NCBI RefSeq assembly: GCF_048820975.1 | Contig: NZ_JBMEUF010000003.1 | Location: 275,238 to 339,237 of the forward strand | Origin: Glaciecola sp048820975 | GTDB taxonomy: Bacteria; Pseudomonadota; Gammaproteobacteria; Enterobacterales; Alteromonadaceae | Reading direction: 5' to 3' | Length of the DNA stretch: 64,000 nt | Shown here: one piece after another, positions 53,570-62,971 of the stretch | Position numbering within the stretch: position 1 is the stretch's first letter | Layout of the letters: each line of letters starts with the position of its first letter | Made by a program: the position numbers and the translations under genes | The notes under the pieces: generated by a model | What the model was told of the DNA's origin: nothing | The model's input: the letters and a program-made list of their open reading frames with translations, nothing else | Databases searched by the model: none

Positions 53570-54343
53570 TTACTGATAATCAATAAACTCGCTGTCAGGG
53601 TAATTGATTCTTAAGGTTTTAATAGCATTGCCCTTCAAATCATCTAAGCCAAGATTGTCATAACTCGCAATCATTATTTCTAAAGCGGGTTGCACCTGCG
53701 GTGTATCAGGAAAATGTTCTAATACATAGCGCCCTCTATTTGCGGCAGCTACCCACGCTTCGCGGCGCATATAAAAACGTGCTACAGCTATTTCATATTT
53801 CGCTAAACGGTCTTTAATATGAAGCATGCGCTGTTTCGCGTCAGTTGCATATTTAGAATCAGGATGGTTTTCAACTAAGCGTCTGAAATCTTCAAAGGCT
53901 TCTTTTGATTTTGACGGGTCACGGTCAGAACGATCTACTTGAAAAAGTTCTTGGAATAAGTTGCTGTCTTGTTCCATATTCACAACACCACGCATATACA
54001 AAGCATATTCAACATCAACATGATTTGGATTTAGACGTATGAATCGGTCAATGGTCGCAAGTGTTTGATCAACATTACCTGATTTGTAGTAAGCGTAGAT
54101 TAAATCTAATTGCACCTGATGAGAAAGAGGGCCAAACGGAAATTTAGAATCTATTGTGCTTAATACTTGCGCAGCGGCAGAAAAGTTTCCATTTTCTAAG
54201 TTCTCTTTCGCTTGATTGTAAAGTGCTTGCGCACCTTGATTTGCAACCAATTCCCTTTGTTCATCTTCTACGCTTGTACAAGCACTTAGCGACATTACTG
54301 CGATAATGGCTATCGCTGATAATACATTCTTACGCTTCATCAT
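53570..54343 (-). CDS. bamD: Outer-membrane assembly lipoprotein BamD
   Basis: A lipoprotein of 257 residues with a signal peptide and lipobox LSAC, so Cys22 is lipidated. Five TPR-type repeats follow, beginning QALYNQAKENLENGNFSAAAQ and with SKEAFEDFRRLVENHPDSKYA. BamD is the essential partner of BamA in folding outer-membrane beta-barrels. The start may be the first or second ATG (54343 or 54340). Divergent to rluD over 116 bp, as in E. coli. A GAACTT sequence lies upstream without a good sigma-E -10. Confidence 0.96.
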   Translation of the reverse strand: MMKRKNVLSAIAIIAVMSLSACTSVEDEQRELVANQGAQALYNQAKENLENGNFSAAAQVLSTIDSKFPFGPLSHQVQLDLIYAYYKSGNVDQTLATIDRFIRLNPNHVDVEYALYMRGVVNMEQDSNLFQELFQVDRSDRDPSKSKEAFEDFRRLVENHPDSKYATDAKQRMLHIKDRLAKYEIAVARFYMRREAWVAAANRGRYVLEHFPDTPQVQPALEIMIASYDNLGLDDLKGNAIKTLRINYPDSEFIDYQ

Positions 54344-54459
54344 GTTTAATAAACTACTCTTAATTTTAATTGTTATATGCCAACTCTATAAGTTCGTGAA
54401 AGCTTTTCGCGAGCAGGCTTGTTATAATCGATACCAGATTTCCTTTTATGATCCTGTTT

Positions 54460-55446
54460 ATGAGCCAACAAGTCAATTTAATATCGCTAAACGCTATTGT
54501 TCCAGACGAACATTATGATACCAGACTAGACCAGTCTATTGCGCGTTTGTTCCCTGAATATTCTCGTTCTAAGTTAAAAGACTGGATATTGTCAGGGCAA
54601 GTCACTGTTAATTCAGAAGTTATTACCACACCCCGTGTTAAACTAAAGGGGGGCGAAGTCATAGATATAAAAGCCGAACAAGAGGTTCAGGTTTTTAATG
54701 AAGCCCAAGATATTGATTTAAATATAGTCTATGAAGATGACGATATTATTATTATCAATAAACCGGCAGACTTAGTTGTGCACCCAGGGGCGGGCAATCC
54801 ATCTGGAACCTTGCTCAATGCCTTGCTTAATCATTACCCTGCAATTGAAAATGTGCCACGAGCGGGTATCGTTCATCGACTTGATAAAGATACAACCGGC
54901 TTGATGGTTGTGGCTAAAAATATTACAGCTCAAACCCACCTTGTTAACCAGTTACAAGCGCGAGAAATGGGACGTGAGTACGAGGCGGTAGTATTTGGTA
55001 ATTTGATTGCCGGCGGTATTGTGGATGAAAATATTGGTAGGCATGCTACTAAACGCACTCTCATGGCTGTTGATCCTATGGGGAAACCTGCTGTGACTCA
55101 CTTTAGAGTGAAGCGTAAATTTCGTTCTCATACCCATGTTAGGTTAAAACTAGAAACGGGCCGTACGCATCAAATTAGAGTGCATATGACGCATATTAAA
55201 CATCCATTGGTGGGGGATCTTCAGTATGCGGGACGAGTGCGTCTACCTAAAGGCGCAAGCCATGAATTTATTGATGCGCTACGAGGGTTTAAACGCCAAG
55301 CGCTTCACGCCATTCAGCTAACATTGACCCACCCAAGTACAGGTGAAGTCATGTCTTGGAAAGCGCCTTTGCCTCAAGACTTCGTTGAATTGCTAGAGGC
55401 TATGGATGCCGACTTAAACCTCAATGGTATGCCTGATCAGTGGTAG
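54460..55446 (+). CDS. rluD: 23S rRNA pseudouridine synthase RluD
   Basis: Forms pseudouridines 1911, 1915 and 1917 in helix 69 of 23S rRNA. An S4 RNA-binding domain at the N-terminus (RLDQSIARLFPEYSRSKLKDWI) precedes the catalytic domain with the active Asp in HRLDKDTTGLMVVAK. ETGRTHQIRVHM and HPLVGDLQYAGR are also present. I use the ATG at 54460 (MSQQVNLISL), matching the E. coli N-terminus; another ATG is 12 bases upstream. 328 residues (E. coli 326). It overlaps pgeF by seven bases. Confidence 0.97.
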   Translation: MSQQVNLISLNAIVPDEHYDTRLDQSIARLFPEYSRSKLKDWILSGQVTVNSEVITTPRVKLKGGEVIDIKAEQEVQVFNEAQDIDLNIVYEDDDIIIINKPADLVVHPGAGNPSGTLLNALLNHYPAIENVPRAGIVHRLDKDTTGLMVVAKNITAQTHLVNQLQAREMGREYEAVVFGNLIAGGIVDENIGRHATKRTLMAVDPMGKPAVTHFRVKRKFRSHTHVRLKLETGRTHQIRVHMTHIKHPLVGDLQYAGRVRLPKGASHEFIDALRGFKRQALHAIQLTLTHPSTGEVMSWKAPLPQDFVELLEAMDADLNLNGMPDQW

Positions 55447-56204
55447 AAAATATTCCTTTATTTCGTCCTCAACGCTGGCAGCACAAGAACGTACTGTGTT
55501 TCACTACTACAGCTGTTGGGGGCGTGAGTAAGGCCCAATATTCAAGCTTAAATTTAGGCGCCCATGTAGGTGACAACATGGCAGCAGTTGAGCATAATCG
55601 TTCATTGCTTGCTAACTATTTGTCACAGGAAGCAGCAGCTCACGCCACTTCGCAAGTTGACCCCATTCATTGGCTTAACCAGCAACATACTACTAATTTT
55701 TGCGATTATTCGAATGCTCATGTAAGTCCTTGTGATGCTATTTGTACGCAAAATGAGCTTACACCCTTGGCAATAATGACAGCCGATTGTTTACCTATTG
55801 TGCTTTTTTGTTCTTCAACGAAGCGCATGGCTGCCATTCATGCTGGTTGGCGCGGTCTGTTAGATGGCATTATTCAAAAAACACTCACAAGTTTTGAACA
55901 AACTACTACAATTAGCGCTTGGATAGGACCATCTATATCAGCCGCTAAATTTGAGATTGGAGAAGAGCTGCTTCCCCGTTTTATTCACTACCCAAATGAT
56001 GTTAAAGCATCGAGTAATCACAAATACACAGTAGACTTAACAGCTATTGCTTCACAACTTTTAGCTGAACAGGGTATTGATGATTGTGAAATTTCAAACA
56101 TATGTACTTATCAAAATGAACAACTTTTTTCTCATAGAAGAGCCACTCACCAAGGTTTACATGCCACTGGAAGAATGGCAACGGTAGTGATGCGTTTGTA
56201 TTAA
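55440..56204 (+). CDS. pgeF: Polyphenol-oxidase-family PgeF (YfiH, laccase-domain peptidoglycan editing)
   Basis: A protein of 254 residues in the YfiH/multicopper-like DUF152 family. TADCLPIVLF holds the conserved Cys, HAGWRGLLDGI the conserved His, and GPSISAAKFEIGEE the third block. PgeF corrects misincorporation of serine in place of L-alanine in peptidoglycan precursors in E. coli. The start is GTG overlapping rluD. clpB starts 73 bp later. Confidence 0.93.
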   Translation: MVENIPLFRPQRWQHKNVLCFTTTAVGGVSKAQYSSLNLGAHVGDNMAAVEHNRSLLANYLSQEAAAHATSQVDPIHWLNQQHTTNFCDYSNAHVSPCDAICTQNELTPLAIMTADCLPIVLFCSSTKRMAAIHAGWRGLLDGIIQKTLTSFEQTTTISAWIGPSISAAKFEIGEELLPRFIHYPNDVKASSNHKYTVDLTAIASQLLAEQGIDDCEISNICTYQNEQLFSHRRATHQGLHATGRMATVVMRLY

Positions 56205-56218
56205 ATTTAAACACACAC

Positions 56219-56245
56219 CTTGAATAGTTGCCTTGTAATACCCAT
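56219..56245 (+). promoter_or_regulatory. Candidate sigma-32 (RpoH) heat-shock promoter of clpB
   Basis: CTTGAAT at 56219-56225, a 14-bp spacer and ACCCAT at 56240-56245 match the RpoH consensus CTTGAAA-N13/14-CCCCAT. It lies 32 bp before the clpB ATG. Confidence 0.75.
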
Positions 56246-56277
56246 AAAATAAGTATGGAAATTATGGAGTATTAATT

Positions 56278-58854
56278 ATGCGTTTAGATAAATTTACAAG
56301 CAAATTTCAAATAGCTATCTCAGATGCGCAGTCTTTGGCCTTAGGCCGTGACAACCAATATATAGAGCCAGTTCATTTAATGTCGGCTTTACTTAACCAA
56401 GAAGGGACGAGTGTTCGTCCATTATTTGACCACGCCGGTATTAATGTAAATAGTATGCGTTCGTCAATTAACGAAAGTATTGATAAGCTGCCAAAAATTT
56501 CAGGCGCGGGCGCTGATGTTCAATTAGGGCGCGATACCATTCGTTTACTCAACATGTGCGATAAAATTGCACAGAAGCGAAAAGATGATTACATCACCTC
56601 AGAATTATTTGTTTTAGCCGCCGTTGATGACTCTGGTGCTTTAGGAACTATGTTGCAGAACTTAGGTTTGACTGCAAAAAAAGTTGAAGAAGCGATTGAG
56701 CATGTGCGCGGTGGTCAGAAGGTAACTGATCAAAACGCAGAAGACGTGCGCCAAGCCTTAGAAAAGTTCACCACTGACCTAACGCAAAGAGCCGAACAAG
56801 GGAAGTTGGACCCAGTCATAGGGCGTGATGATGAAATTCGCCGCACCATTCAAGTATTGCAACGTCGCACTAAAAATAACCCGGTTCTTATTGGCGAACC
56901 CGGCGTAGGTAAAACCGCTATTGCGGAAGGCCTCGCGCAGCGAATTATTAATTCTGAAGTACCAGAAGGCTTAAAGAACAAACGCGTTTTGTCGTTAGAT
57001 ATGGGCGCTCTGCTGGCCGGAGCTAAGTATCGCGGCGAGTTTGAGGAAAGGCTGAAAGCCGTATTAAACGAGCTTGCCAAAGAAGAAGGTAAGGTCATTT
57101 TATTTATTGATGAGCTTCATACAATGGTGGGTGCCGGAAAGGGTGAGGGCGCTATGGATGCAGGTAATATGCTAAAGCCAGCGCTAGCGCGCGGTGAGCT
57201 GCACTGCGTGGGAGCCACTACTCTTGATGAATATCGCCAGTTTATTGAAAAGGATGCCGCACTAGAGCGACGTTTTCAGAAAGTGTTAGTTGACCAGCCC
57301 AGTGTGGAAGACACAATTGCTATCCTCAGAGGCTTAAAAGAGCGCTATGAGCTACACCATTCGGTAGATATAACTGACCCTGCAATAGTAGCCGCGGCAA
57401 GCTTGTCTAATAGGTATATAAGTGATCGCCAACTACCTGATAAAGCAATAGATTTAATCGATGAAGCAGCATCTAGTATCCGTATGCAAATAGATTCAAA
57501 GCCAGAAGAAATGGATCGATTAGAAAGACGCATTATTCAGTTGAAACTAGAGGAACAAGCATTAGCCAAAGAAACGGATAGCGCTAGTCATAAGCGCCTT
57601 GAAATTATTGAGCTAGAGCGAGAGCAAGCTGAAATAAAATTCTCTGAATTGGCTGAAGTATGGAATCGCGAAAAAGACGCGATGCAAGGTACACAAGGTA
57701 TAAAAGCGGAATTAGAACAAGCCAAACTAGATTTAGACATAGCGCGCAGAGCCTCTGATTTAAGCCGCATGTCAGAATTGCAGTATGGCAAGATCCCAGC
57801 CTTGGAGCAGCGCTTAGAAAAAGCCGGACAAAACGAAGGCCTTGAAAACACTCTATTGAAAAATAAGGTCACTGAAATTGAGATTGCCGACGTGTTATCT
57901 AGATGGACAGGCATCCCTGTGAGTAAAATGCTTGAAGGTGAAAAAGATAAGCTCATTAGCATGGAAGATGTGCTTGGTAAGCGCGTAATTGGCCAAAAAG
58001 AAGCGGTGTCAGCGGTCTCAAATGCTATTCGTCGCTCTCGTTCGGGCCTAGCTGATCCTGATAGACCAATGGGGTCGTTCTTATTCTTAGGTCCAACTGG
58101 GGTGGGTAAAACTGAACTGTGTAAAGCGCTAGCAAACTTTATGTTCGACAGTAATGACGCCATGGTGCGCATAGATATGTCAGAGTTTATGGAAAAGCAT
58201 TCTGTATCGCGCTTAGTAGGTGCTCCACCAGGTTATGTAGGATATGAAGAGGGCGGGTATTTAACCGAAGCTGTGCGCAGAAAGCCCTATTCAGTCATAC
58301 TCTTAGATGAAGTAGAAAAAGCACATCCTGATGTCTTTAACATACTATTGCAAGTGCTAGATGACGGACGCCTAACAGACGGGCAGGGCAGAACCGTTAA
58401 CTTTAAAAACACGGTAATTATTATGACCTCAAATTTAGGCTCGGATATTATCCAAGCACAAGCTGGGGAAGAAAATTATCAAGATATGAAAAATAGCGTG
58501 ATGGAAGTGGTTGGCTCTCATTTCAGACCGGAGTTTATTAATCGAGTGGATGATATTGTTGTTTTCCATCCATTAGGACAAGAAGAAATTAAGTCAATCG
58601 CGAAGATACAACTTGCTGGCTTACGTCAACGTTTGCATGAAATGGGTTACAAATTTGAAATATCAGCAAAAGCGCTCGACTTGCTCTCGCTGGCGGGTTT
58701 TGACCCAATATATGGGGCAAGGCCATTAAAACGAGCAATACAAGTTCAAATTGAAAACCCGTTAGCACATGCTTTGCTTGATAATAGCCTAAGCGGGGCC
58801 GATACCATTAGAGTTGACGTCAGTGACGACAAGATTGTATTTGAAGGTACGTAA
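56278..58854 (+). CDS. clpB: ATP-dependent disaggregase ClpB
   Basis: A Hsp100 chaperone of 858 residues (E. coli 857). N-domain at residues ~1-150; NBD1 with Walker A GEPGVGKTAIAEGLAQ; the middle coiled-coil domain (~410-530); NBD2 with GPTGVGKTELCKALANFM; and the C-terminal GFDPIYGARPLKRAIQ. It works with DnaK to rescue aggregated proteins. A sigma-32 promoter precedes it and a terminator follows. Third in the rluD-pgeF-clpB order conserved in gammaproteobacteria. Confidence 0.98.
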   Translation: MRLDKFTSKFQIAISDAQSLALGRDNQYIEPVHLMSALLNQEGTSVRPLFDHAGINVNSMRSSINESIDKLPKISGAGADVQLGRDTIRLLNMCDKIAQKRKDDYITSELFVLAAVDDSGALGTMLQNLGLTAKKVEEAIEHVRGGQKVTDQNAEDVRQALEKFTTDLTQRAEQGKLDPVIGRDDEIRRTIQVLQRRTKNNPVLIGEPGVGKTAIAEGLAQRIINSEVPEGLKNKRVLSLDMGALLAGAKYRGEFEERLKAVLNELAKEEGKVILFIDELHTMVGAGKGEGAMDAGNMLKPALARGELHCVGATTLDEYRQFIEKDAALERRFQKVLVDQPSVEDTIAILRGLKERYELHHSVDITDPAIVAAASLSNRYISDRQLPDKAIDLIDEAASSIRMQIDSKPEEMDRLERRIIQLKLEEQALAKETDSASHKRLEIIELEREQAEIKFSELAEVWNREKDAMQGTQGIKAELEQAKLDLDIARRASDLSRMSELQYGKIPALEQRLEKAGQNEGLENTLLKNKVTEIEIADVLSRWTGIPVSKMLEGEKDKLISMEDVLGKRVIGQKEAVSAVSNAIRRSRSGLADPDRPMGSFLFLGPTGVGKTELCKALANFMFDSNDAMVRIDMSEFMEKHSVSRLVGAPPGYVGYEEGGYLTEAVRRKPYSVILLDEVEKAHPDVFNILLQVLDDGRLTDGQGRTVNFKNTVIIMTSNLGSDIIQAQAGEENYQDMKNSVMEVVGSHFRPEFINRVDDIVVFHPLGQEEIKSIAKIQLAGLRQRLHEMGYKFEISAKALDLLSLAGFDPIYGARPLKRAIQVQIENPLAHALLDNSLSGADTIRVDVSDDKIVFEGT

Positions 58855-58884
58855 ATAAACGTTGTTATGAAATGATTCATTAAT

Positions 58885-58920
58885 AGCCCGGCAACTATCT
58901 GAAGTTACCGGGCTTTTTTT
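58885..58920 (+). terminator. Intrinsic terminator of clpB
   Basis: Stem AGCCCGG (58885-58891) / CCGGGCT (58908-58914), extended inward by AACT/AGTT with one mismatch, followed by T6. Confidence 0.88.
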
Positions 58921-58938
58921 ACGGCTTTTAAATAAGTT

Positions 58939-61710
58939 TTAAAGAGAGTTTAATAAGGATTGAGCTTCATCTCGATCTTCAAACATGTCAAAATTCTCTA
59001 GTAAATTCGTCAATTCTCTTTTGGCTTCCGCGATTCTATTTAATTTACTTAAGGCAACCGCTATGTGAAAACGAATTGCTGGATCAGCGGTATTCATAGC
59101 GAACGACTGTCGCAAATAAGACAAGCCTTCATCAAATTTACCTAATTTAACTAAACTCCAACCATAGGTATCTAATATGGCTGGATCATTCGGCTGTTTG
59201 TTATGAGCCGTGAGCGATAAATCCATTGCGGTTTCATATTCTTCTTCTTGCATATATATATTTGCTAAATTGTTCATAACTTGCGGGGTAAATTTATATT
59301 GCCCGTGTTTAATAATAGCAAGATAGTGTGGTTTGGCTTTCGCATTTTGCTTATTAAGAAGGTAAAAATCGGCTAAAAGATGCCTATGCATGTCAGTTCT
59401 AGCGGCCGGAACAATAATTGATTCCATTAAAGATACAAACTCTTGCTCTTTATATCCACTTGTAGCCATTCCATACAATTGCACTAATGCAAGAGAAAAG
59501 AAATTATCTTGTTCTACCGACTTATAATAAAGTTCGGCAGCTTCTTTAGGGTCATTTTCCACCATAGCAAGGTGGCCTTTGAATAAATAAGTATCTGGGG
59601 TATGTCCAAACTTATCAATAGTGGTTTCCAATGACACCAACGCTTTATCAAATTGTTGAGTTTGAATAAACAGATTTGTTTTGTCACGATATAACGGGTA
59701 CTTCTTAGGTGAAAGCTCTATAGCTCTGTCTAGGCTTTTCAGTGCGCCGCTAAAATCGTTTGCATTACGTTGCATAATCGCTAAATCGAACAAGGAGTCA
59801 CTATCTGCTGAGTAAATGCCAAACAAAACATTCAAATCAGAGGATGCTTTATCAAATTGCTTTGATTGAATAAATAGGTTGGCTCTAAGGGCTATGTACT
59901 GGGGATCTAAAAACTCTTGCTTAATAATTGGGTTAATCACGCTGATTGCTGATTCAAAATCACCCTTAAACTGATAAATAGCTATCAATTCGAGTTTAGC
60001 CTCAGTCATATTTCTATCTAATACAATCGCTTCATTTGCATAGTCAAGGGCAGCGTCAATGTTTCCCATTCTACGCTCTAACTTAGCGAGCATTAACACA
60101 ACATTGCTGTCGTTTTTACGCAGCTCATGTAAAGTTTCAAGGCTTGTTTTAGCTAATCCATAATTACCCAAATTAGCATTTACAGTAGCTAAATTAAATA
60201 GAGCTGAAAAATGAGAAGGGTTAGATGACAAAATATCATCAAGTAAGGCTTTTGCTTCGCTGTTATCACCTTCCTTAATATGTACGCTTGCCAATAAGTT
60301 TTTGTAATCATTGGGAAGTTCTGCGTTCTCAATTAGCTTCGACAACGTTGATTTTGCAAGTTCGTAATTGCCCGCTTGTATACTTAATAGCGCTCTATCA
60401 ACAAGAATCTGTTCAGATTCGTTTTCAAGTTGACTCATTTGGTTTAAGGCTTCACTTGGCTTACCTTGGGCAGCTAATAGCTTTGCTTTTAAGCTAATAA
60501 AATCGGGTACTAATGAAAAATTCTCATCCATTTGGTCTAATAAAAAGGCACATTTGTGAGTCAGGTTCATTTCAATATATAAGTTACACAGCTTATCGCT
60601 TAGTTTGAGGTTCGTTAGTGTAAGTTCTTTGAAGTTTTCTAACAATTTAATAGAAGTAGCGCTATTACCTTCCTGTGCATATAAATCAGCTAATAAGATA
60701 CTGGCATTTAAGTCATTCGGTTGTTTATTAACGTAGTTTTGCAAGTTTTGCTGCGCTAAGTCGGTGTTACCCAAGGCTAAATTTGCCATACCGTTTATAT
60801 ACAAAAGGCCATGTGCATTTTGCATAACATCAGCATCAATCAAACTTAAGTTGTTAACCAAGTCTTCTAAAGTAGACTGCGCTATATCACTTTCACCTAA
60901 TTGAGAGTTGGCCCAACTAAACAGAAATTTAGCCATTGGATCATTTGGTGAGCTCTCTAATATAGATTCTATCACTCGCTTGGCGTTTTCAGCTTGGTTT
61001 AATCTTATGTAGGCTGTGACTAAATCTCTCAAAACAAGAGGTTGGTCTTTATCTATCATTAGAGCCTGATTTAACGCATCTACATAAGCGTTAACATTTC
61101 CCTCACGGCGGTATATGGCAGCAAGTGTGCGTACCGATTCAGCGTTAGAGCTTTCGAGTTCTACCGCTTTTAAGGCAAACTGCTTAGCTTCACTTAGCCT
61201 GTTATGCTCCAATAAAAACTTGGCATAAGCATCGGTTACGCCCGCTATTGTGCTGCTGGTATTTAATGCTTGTTCAAAATATTTTTGAGCTTGTACGGGC
61301 TGCTCTAATCTGTTTTCAGATTTACCTTTTAATGCATACAAAACCGCTCTATTTTTTTTACTTAGGCCTTTATCTGATAAAGCAATAATGTCATCGTATC
61401 TTTGTTGCGCAAGTAAAGAGTTAGCTAGAAACTCTATAATTAGATTTGGATCGGCTCCTGCTTGTAGCGATTCGTATAGAACATCGATGGCGTCTTCGTA
61501 GTAAAATGATAAGGCTAAAACCTTACCCATAAGTATCTTGCTAGGTAAGTGGTTAGGATCTTTTTGAAGACTATTTTTTAGGAATATATAAGAATCATCT
61601 AATTGATTCTCAGTAAATGCTGTATTTGCTTGTTCGTAATAATCTTCAACTTGTTCTTGTGCTGATGAGATGAAAGCAACAAAGACTAAACTTAAGAGGC
61701 TGTACTTCAT
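58939..61710 (-). CDS. prsT: PrsT-like TPR protein of the PEP-CTERM system
   Basis: A protein of 923 residues with an N-terminal signal peptide (LSLVFVAFISSA), then ~20 or more tetratricopeptide repeats throughout, e.g. HLPSKILMGKVLALSFYYEDAI, NAESVRTLAAIYRREGN and DPAILDTYGWSLVKLGKFDEGL. The length and all-TPR plan match PrsT, the TPR protein found next to exosortase/PEP-CTERM genes. In related systems it is thought to aid polysaccharide or protein export. It is downstream of a PEP-CTERM/XDP1-like gene on the same strand but separated by a terminator. No exosortase is in the window. Confidence 0.82.
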   Translation of the reverse strand: MKYSLLSLVFVAFISSAQEQVEDYYEQANTAFTENQLDDSYIFLKNSLQKDPNHLPSKILMGKVLALSFYYEDAIDVLYESLQAGADPNLIIEFLANSLLAQQRYDDIIALSDKGLSKKNRAVLYALKGKSENRLEQPVQAQKYFEQALNTSSTIAGVTDAYAKFLLEHNRLSEAKQFALKAVELESSNAESVRTLAAIYRREGNVNAYVDALNQALMIDKDQPLVLRDLVTAYIRLNQAENAKRVIESILESSPNDPMAKFLFSWANSQLGESDIAQSTLEDLVNNLSLIDADVMQNAHGLLYINGMANLALGNTDLAQQNLQNYVNKQPNDLNASILLADLYAQEGNSATSIKLLENFKELTLTNLKLSDKLCNLYIEMNLTHKCAFLLDQMDENFSLVPDFISLKAKLLAAQGKPSEALNQMSQLENESEQILVDRALLSIQAGNYELAKSTLSKLIENAELPNDYKNLLASVHIKEGDNSEAKALLDDILSSNPSHFSALFNLATVNANLGNYGLAKTSLETLHELRKNDSNVVLMLAKLERRMGNIDAALDYANEAIVLDRNMTEAKLELIAIYQFKGDFESAISVINPIIKQEFLDPQYIALRANLFIQSKQFDKASSDLNVLFGIYSADSDSLFDLAIMQRNANDFSGALKSLDRAIELSPKKYPLYRDKTNLFIQTQQFDKALVSLETTIDKFGHTPDTYLFKGHLAMVENDPKEAAELYYKSVEQDNFFSLALVQLYGMATSGYKEQEFVSLMESIIVPAARTDMHRHLLADFYLLNKQNAKAKPHYLAIIKHGQYKFTPQVMNNLANIYMQEEEYETAMDLSLTAHNKQPNDPAILDTYGWSLVKLGKFDEGLSYLRQSFAMNTADPAIRFHIAVALSKLNRIAEAKRELTNLLENFDMFEDRDEAQSLLNSL

Positions 61711-61753
61711 AGTGCGCTACCCTATACCAAAAGAAATTCTGTGTATTCTAAAT

Positions 61754-61780
61754 AAAAAAAAGGCGGTATACACCGCCTTT
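61754..61780 (-). terminator. Terminator of the PEP-CTERM protein gene
   Basis: Stem AAAGGCGGT (61759-61767) / ACCGCCTTT (61772-61780), loop ATAC. Reading on the minus strand it is followed by a run of T, so it terminates the upstream PEP-CTERM gene before prsT. Confidence 0.85.
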
Positions 61781-61801
61781 GTTCTTATTTTTTACTAATT
61801 T

Positions 61802-62659
61802 TTAGCTTTTGCGACGATAAAGCGCAAATCCAGCAATCAAAAACGTCATTAATGCCGTTGCAGGAGCATTAACTTGCGTTGATGGTGGTGGGTTATTTAC
61901 GTTTTGCGCAAATGAAATACCCGCTAATTTAATGTGATCTGTTAAGTTACCAGCATCACGCTCTATAGAGTGCGCTGCACCAACTAACCAATACTTTGAA
62001 TAAGTATTGCCAGAAGAAACTGCAATTTCACCGCTACCGTTAGAGCTGAAATCAGAACCAATATTTGTCCAACCAACGCTAGTTAGGTCAGCCCACGACA
62101 AAGTAGAGTAGTTGTTTGAACTACTAGACAATGAAACTGCGCTATTTGTATCTGTAAACGCCATTACTGATGCGCCAGCGTCATTGTAACTACGACTTGT
62201 ATAGGTGCCATCAGAATTAAGATGGTTATATTGATAATTCCAACCGGTATAAAGGCTAGATATATTAATTTCTTCACTAAAGCTTAGTAAAACCATATCG
62301 TAGTCTTGGTTGTTGTTATCAATTGAATGGTTAGGAGTATCGTTACCTTCATCACCATTAATTACACCCAAACCACCATTATACTGCGTTAACTGCGAAC
62401 GCTGAATACATAGGTCTTGGCCGTGGCTATCTTTACAACTTGCAACGTTATTGTGCAAAGATGATGACCAAGCGCTAATTTCTAACGAAATGCCATCTTT
62501 AACACTGTGTATTACAGTGTTTACACCTGAGCCTGAAACAGAGCCTGTTTCAGCCGAAGATGATAAAAAACTCCACTCTGGAGAAACTGTTGAGTTCCCC
62601 GCGAAAGCGTTTCCAGAAAGAGCTAATCCTACAATTGCTAATATCTTTGTGTACTTCAT
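61802..62659 (-). CDS. PEP-CTERM / exosortase-dependent surface protein (XDP1-like)
   Basis: A secreted protein of 285 residues. Signal peptide MKYTKILAIVGLALSGNAFA, then a Ser/Asn/Gly-rich domain with GGLGVINGDEGNDTPNHSIDNN and LYTGWNYQYNHLNSDG, the layout of the exosortase-dependent XDP1 family. It ends with a C-terminal sorting tail: VNAPATALMTFLIAGFALY and RRKS, i.e. a PEP-like motif (here APA), a hydrophobic helix and basic residues. Exosortase should cleave it and transfer it to the surface. I use the ATG at 62659, inside a longer frame from 62683, because it starts the signal peptide. A sigma-54 promoter lies just upstream. Confidence 0.82.
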   Translation of the reverse strand: MKYTKILAIVGLALSGNAFAGNSTVSPEWSFLSSSAETGSVSGSGVNTVIHSVKDGISLEISAWSSSLHNNVASCKDSHGQDLCIQRSQLTQYNGGLGVINGDEGNDTPNHSIDNNNQDYDMVLLSFSEEINISSLYTGWNYQYNHLNSDGTYTSRSYNDAGASVMAFTDTNSAVSLSSSSNNYSTLSWADLTSVGWTNIGSDFSSNGSGEIAVSSGNTYSKYWLVGAAHSIERDAGNLTDHIKLAGISFAQNVNNPPPSTQVNAPATALMTFLIAGFALYRRKS

Positions 62660-62971
62660 GTCTAATCCATATAAAACTATCACCGAAACCGACTTAGCAA
62701 TAAAGATGCCAGTTGATTATTTACTTTTAATTTCAACACCTTACTACACTCTGTTTATTCCACAAATTGGAAGTGTAAAATATTCCGACGAACAAAAAAT
62801 GAGCAGGGTGTTGCGAAATGTGCACTATTCATGCCCCCATTTCATAGATTTAATCACGCATTCAATATACCATATTGGCAATAAGTTAAATTACCAAATA
62901 TTGAACAAGCGTAGCAATAGATATACCTATTGTTTTTAGCATCAATATTCAAATAAAAGGCTCTATTCTGT
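62660..62971. other. 312-bp divergent intergenic region between PEP-CTERM gene and pssA
   Basis: It holds a sigma-54-like element (62696-62712, minus strand) and a short perfect palindrome CAATAT-ACC-ATATTG at 62863-62877, a possible operator or integration-host/activator site. No clear sigma-70 promoter for pssA is seen (TTGAAC with TATACC at a 15-bp spacing is weak). No gene or RNA is recognised. Confidence 0.5.
62696..62712 (-). promoter_or_regulatory. Candidate sigma-54 (RpoN) promoter of the PEP-CTERM gene
   Basis: On the minus strand CTGGCATCTTTATTGCT matches the -24/-12 consensus YTGGCAC-R-N4-TTGCW: TGGCA, TTGC, and exactly 10 bases between GG and GC. The -12 lies ~38 bp before the ATG at 62659. 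In Zoogloea PEP-CTERM genes are controlled by RpoN with PrsK/PrsR (from memory). Confidence 0.65.

Noticed and set aside
54390..54395. GAACTT (minus strand) upstream of bamD as a sigma-E promoter
   Set aside because: BamD is a sigma-E target in E. coli, but no TCnnA-type -10 stands 15-17 bp downstream here.
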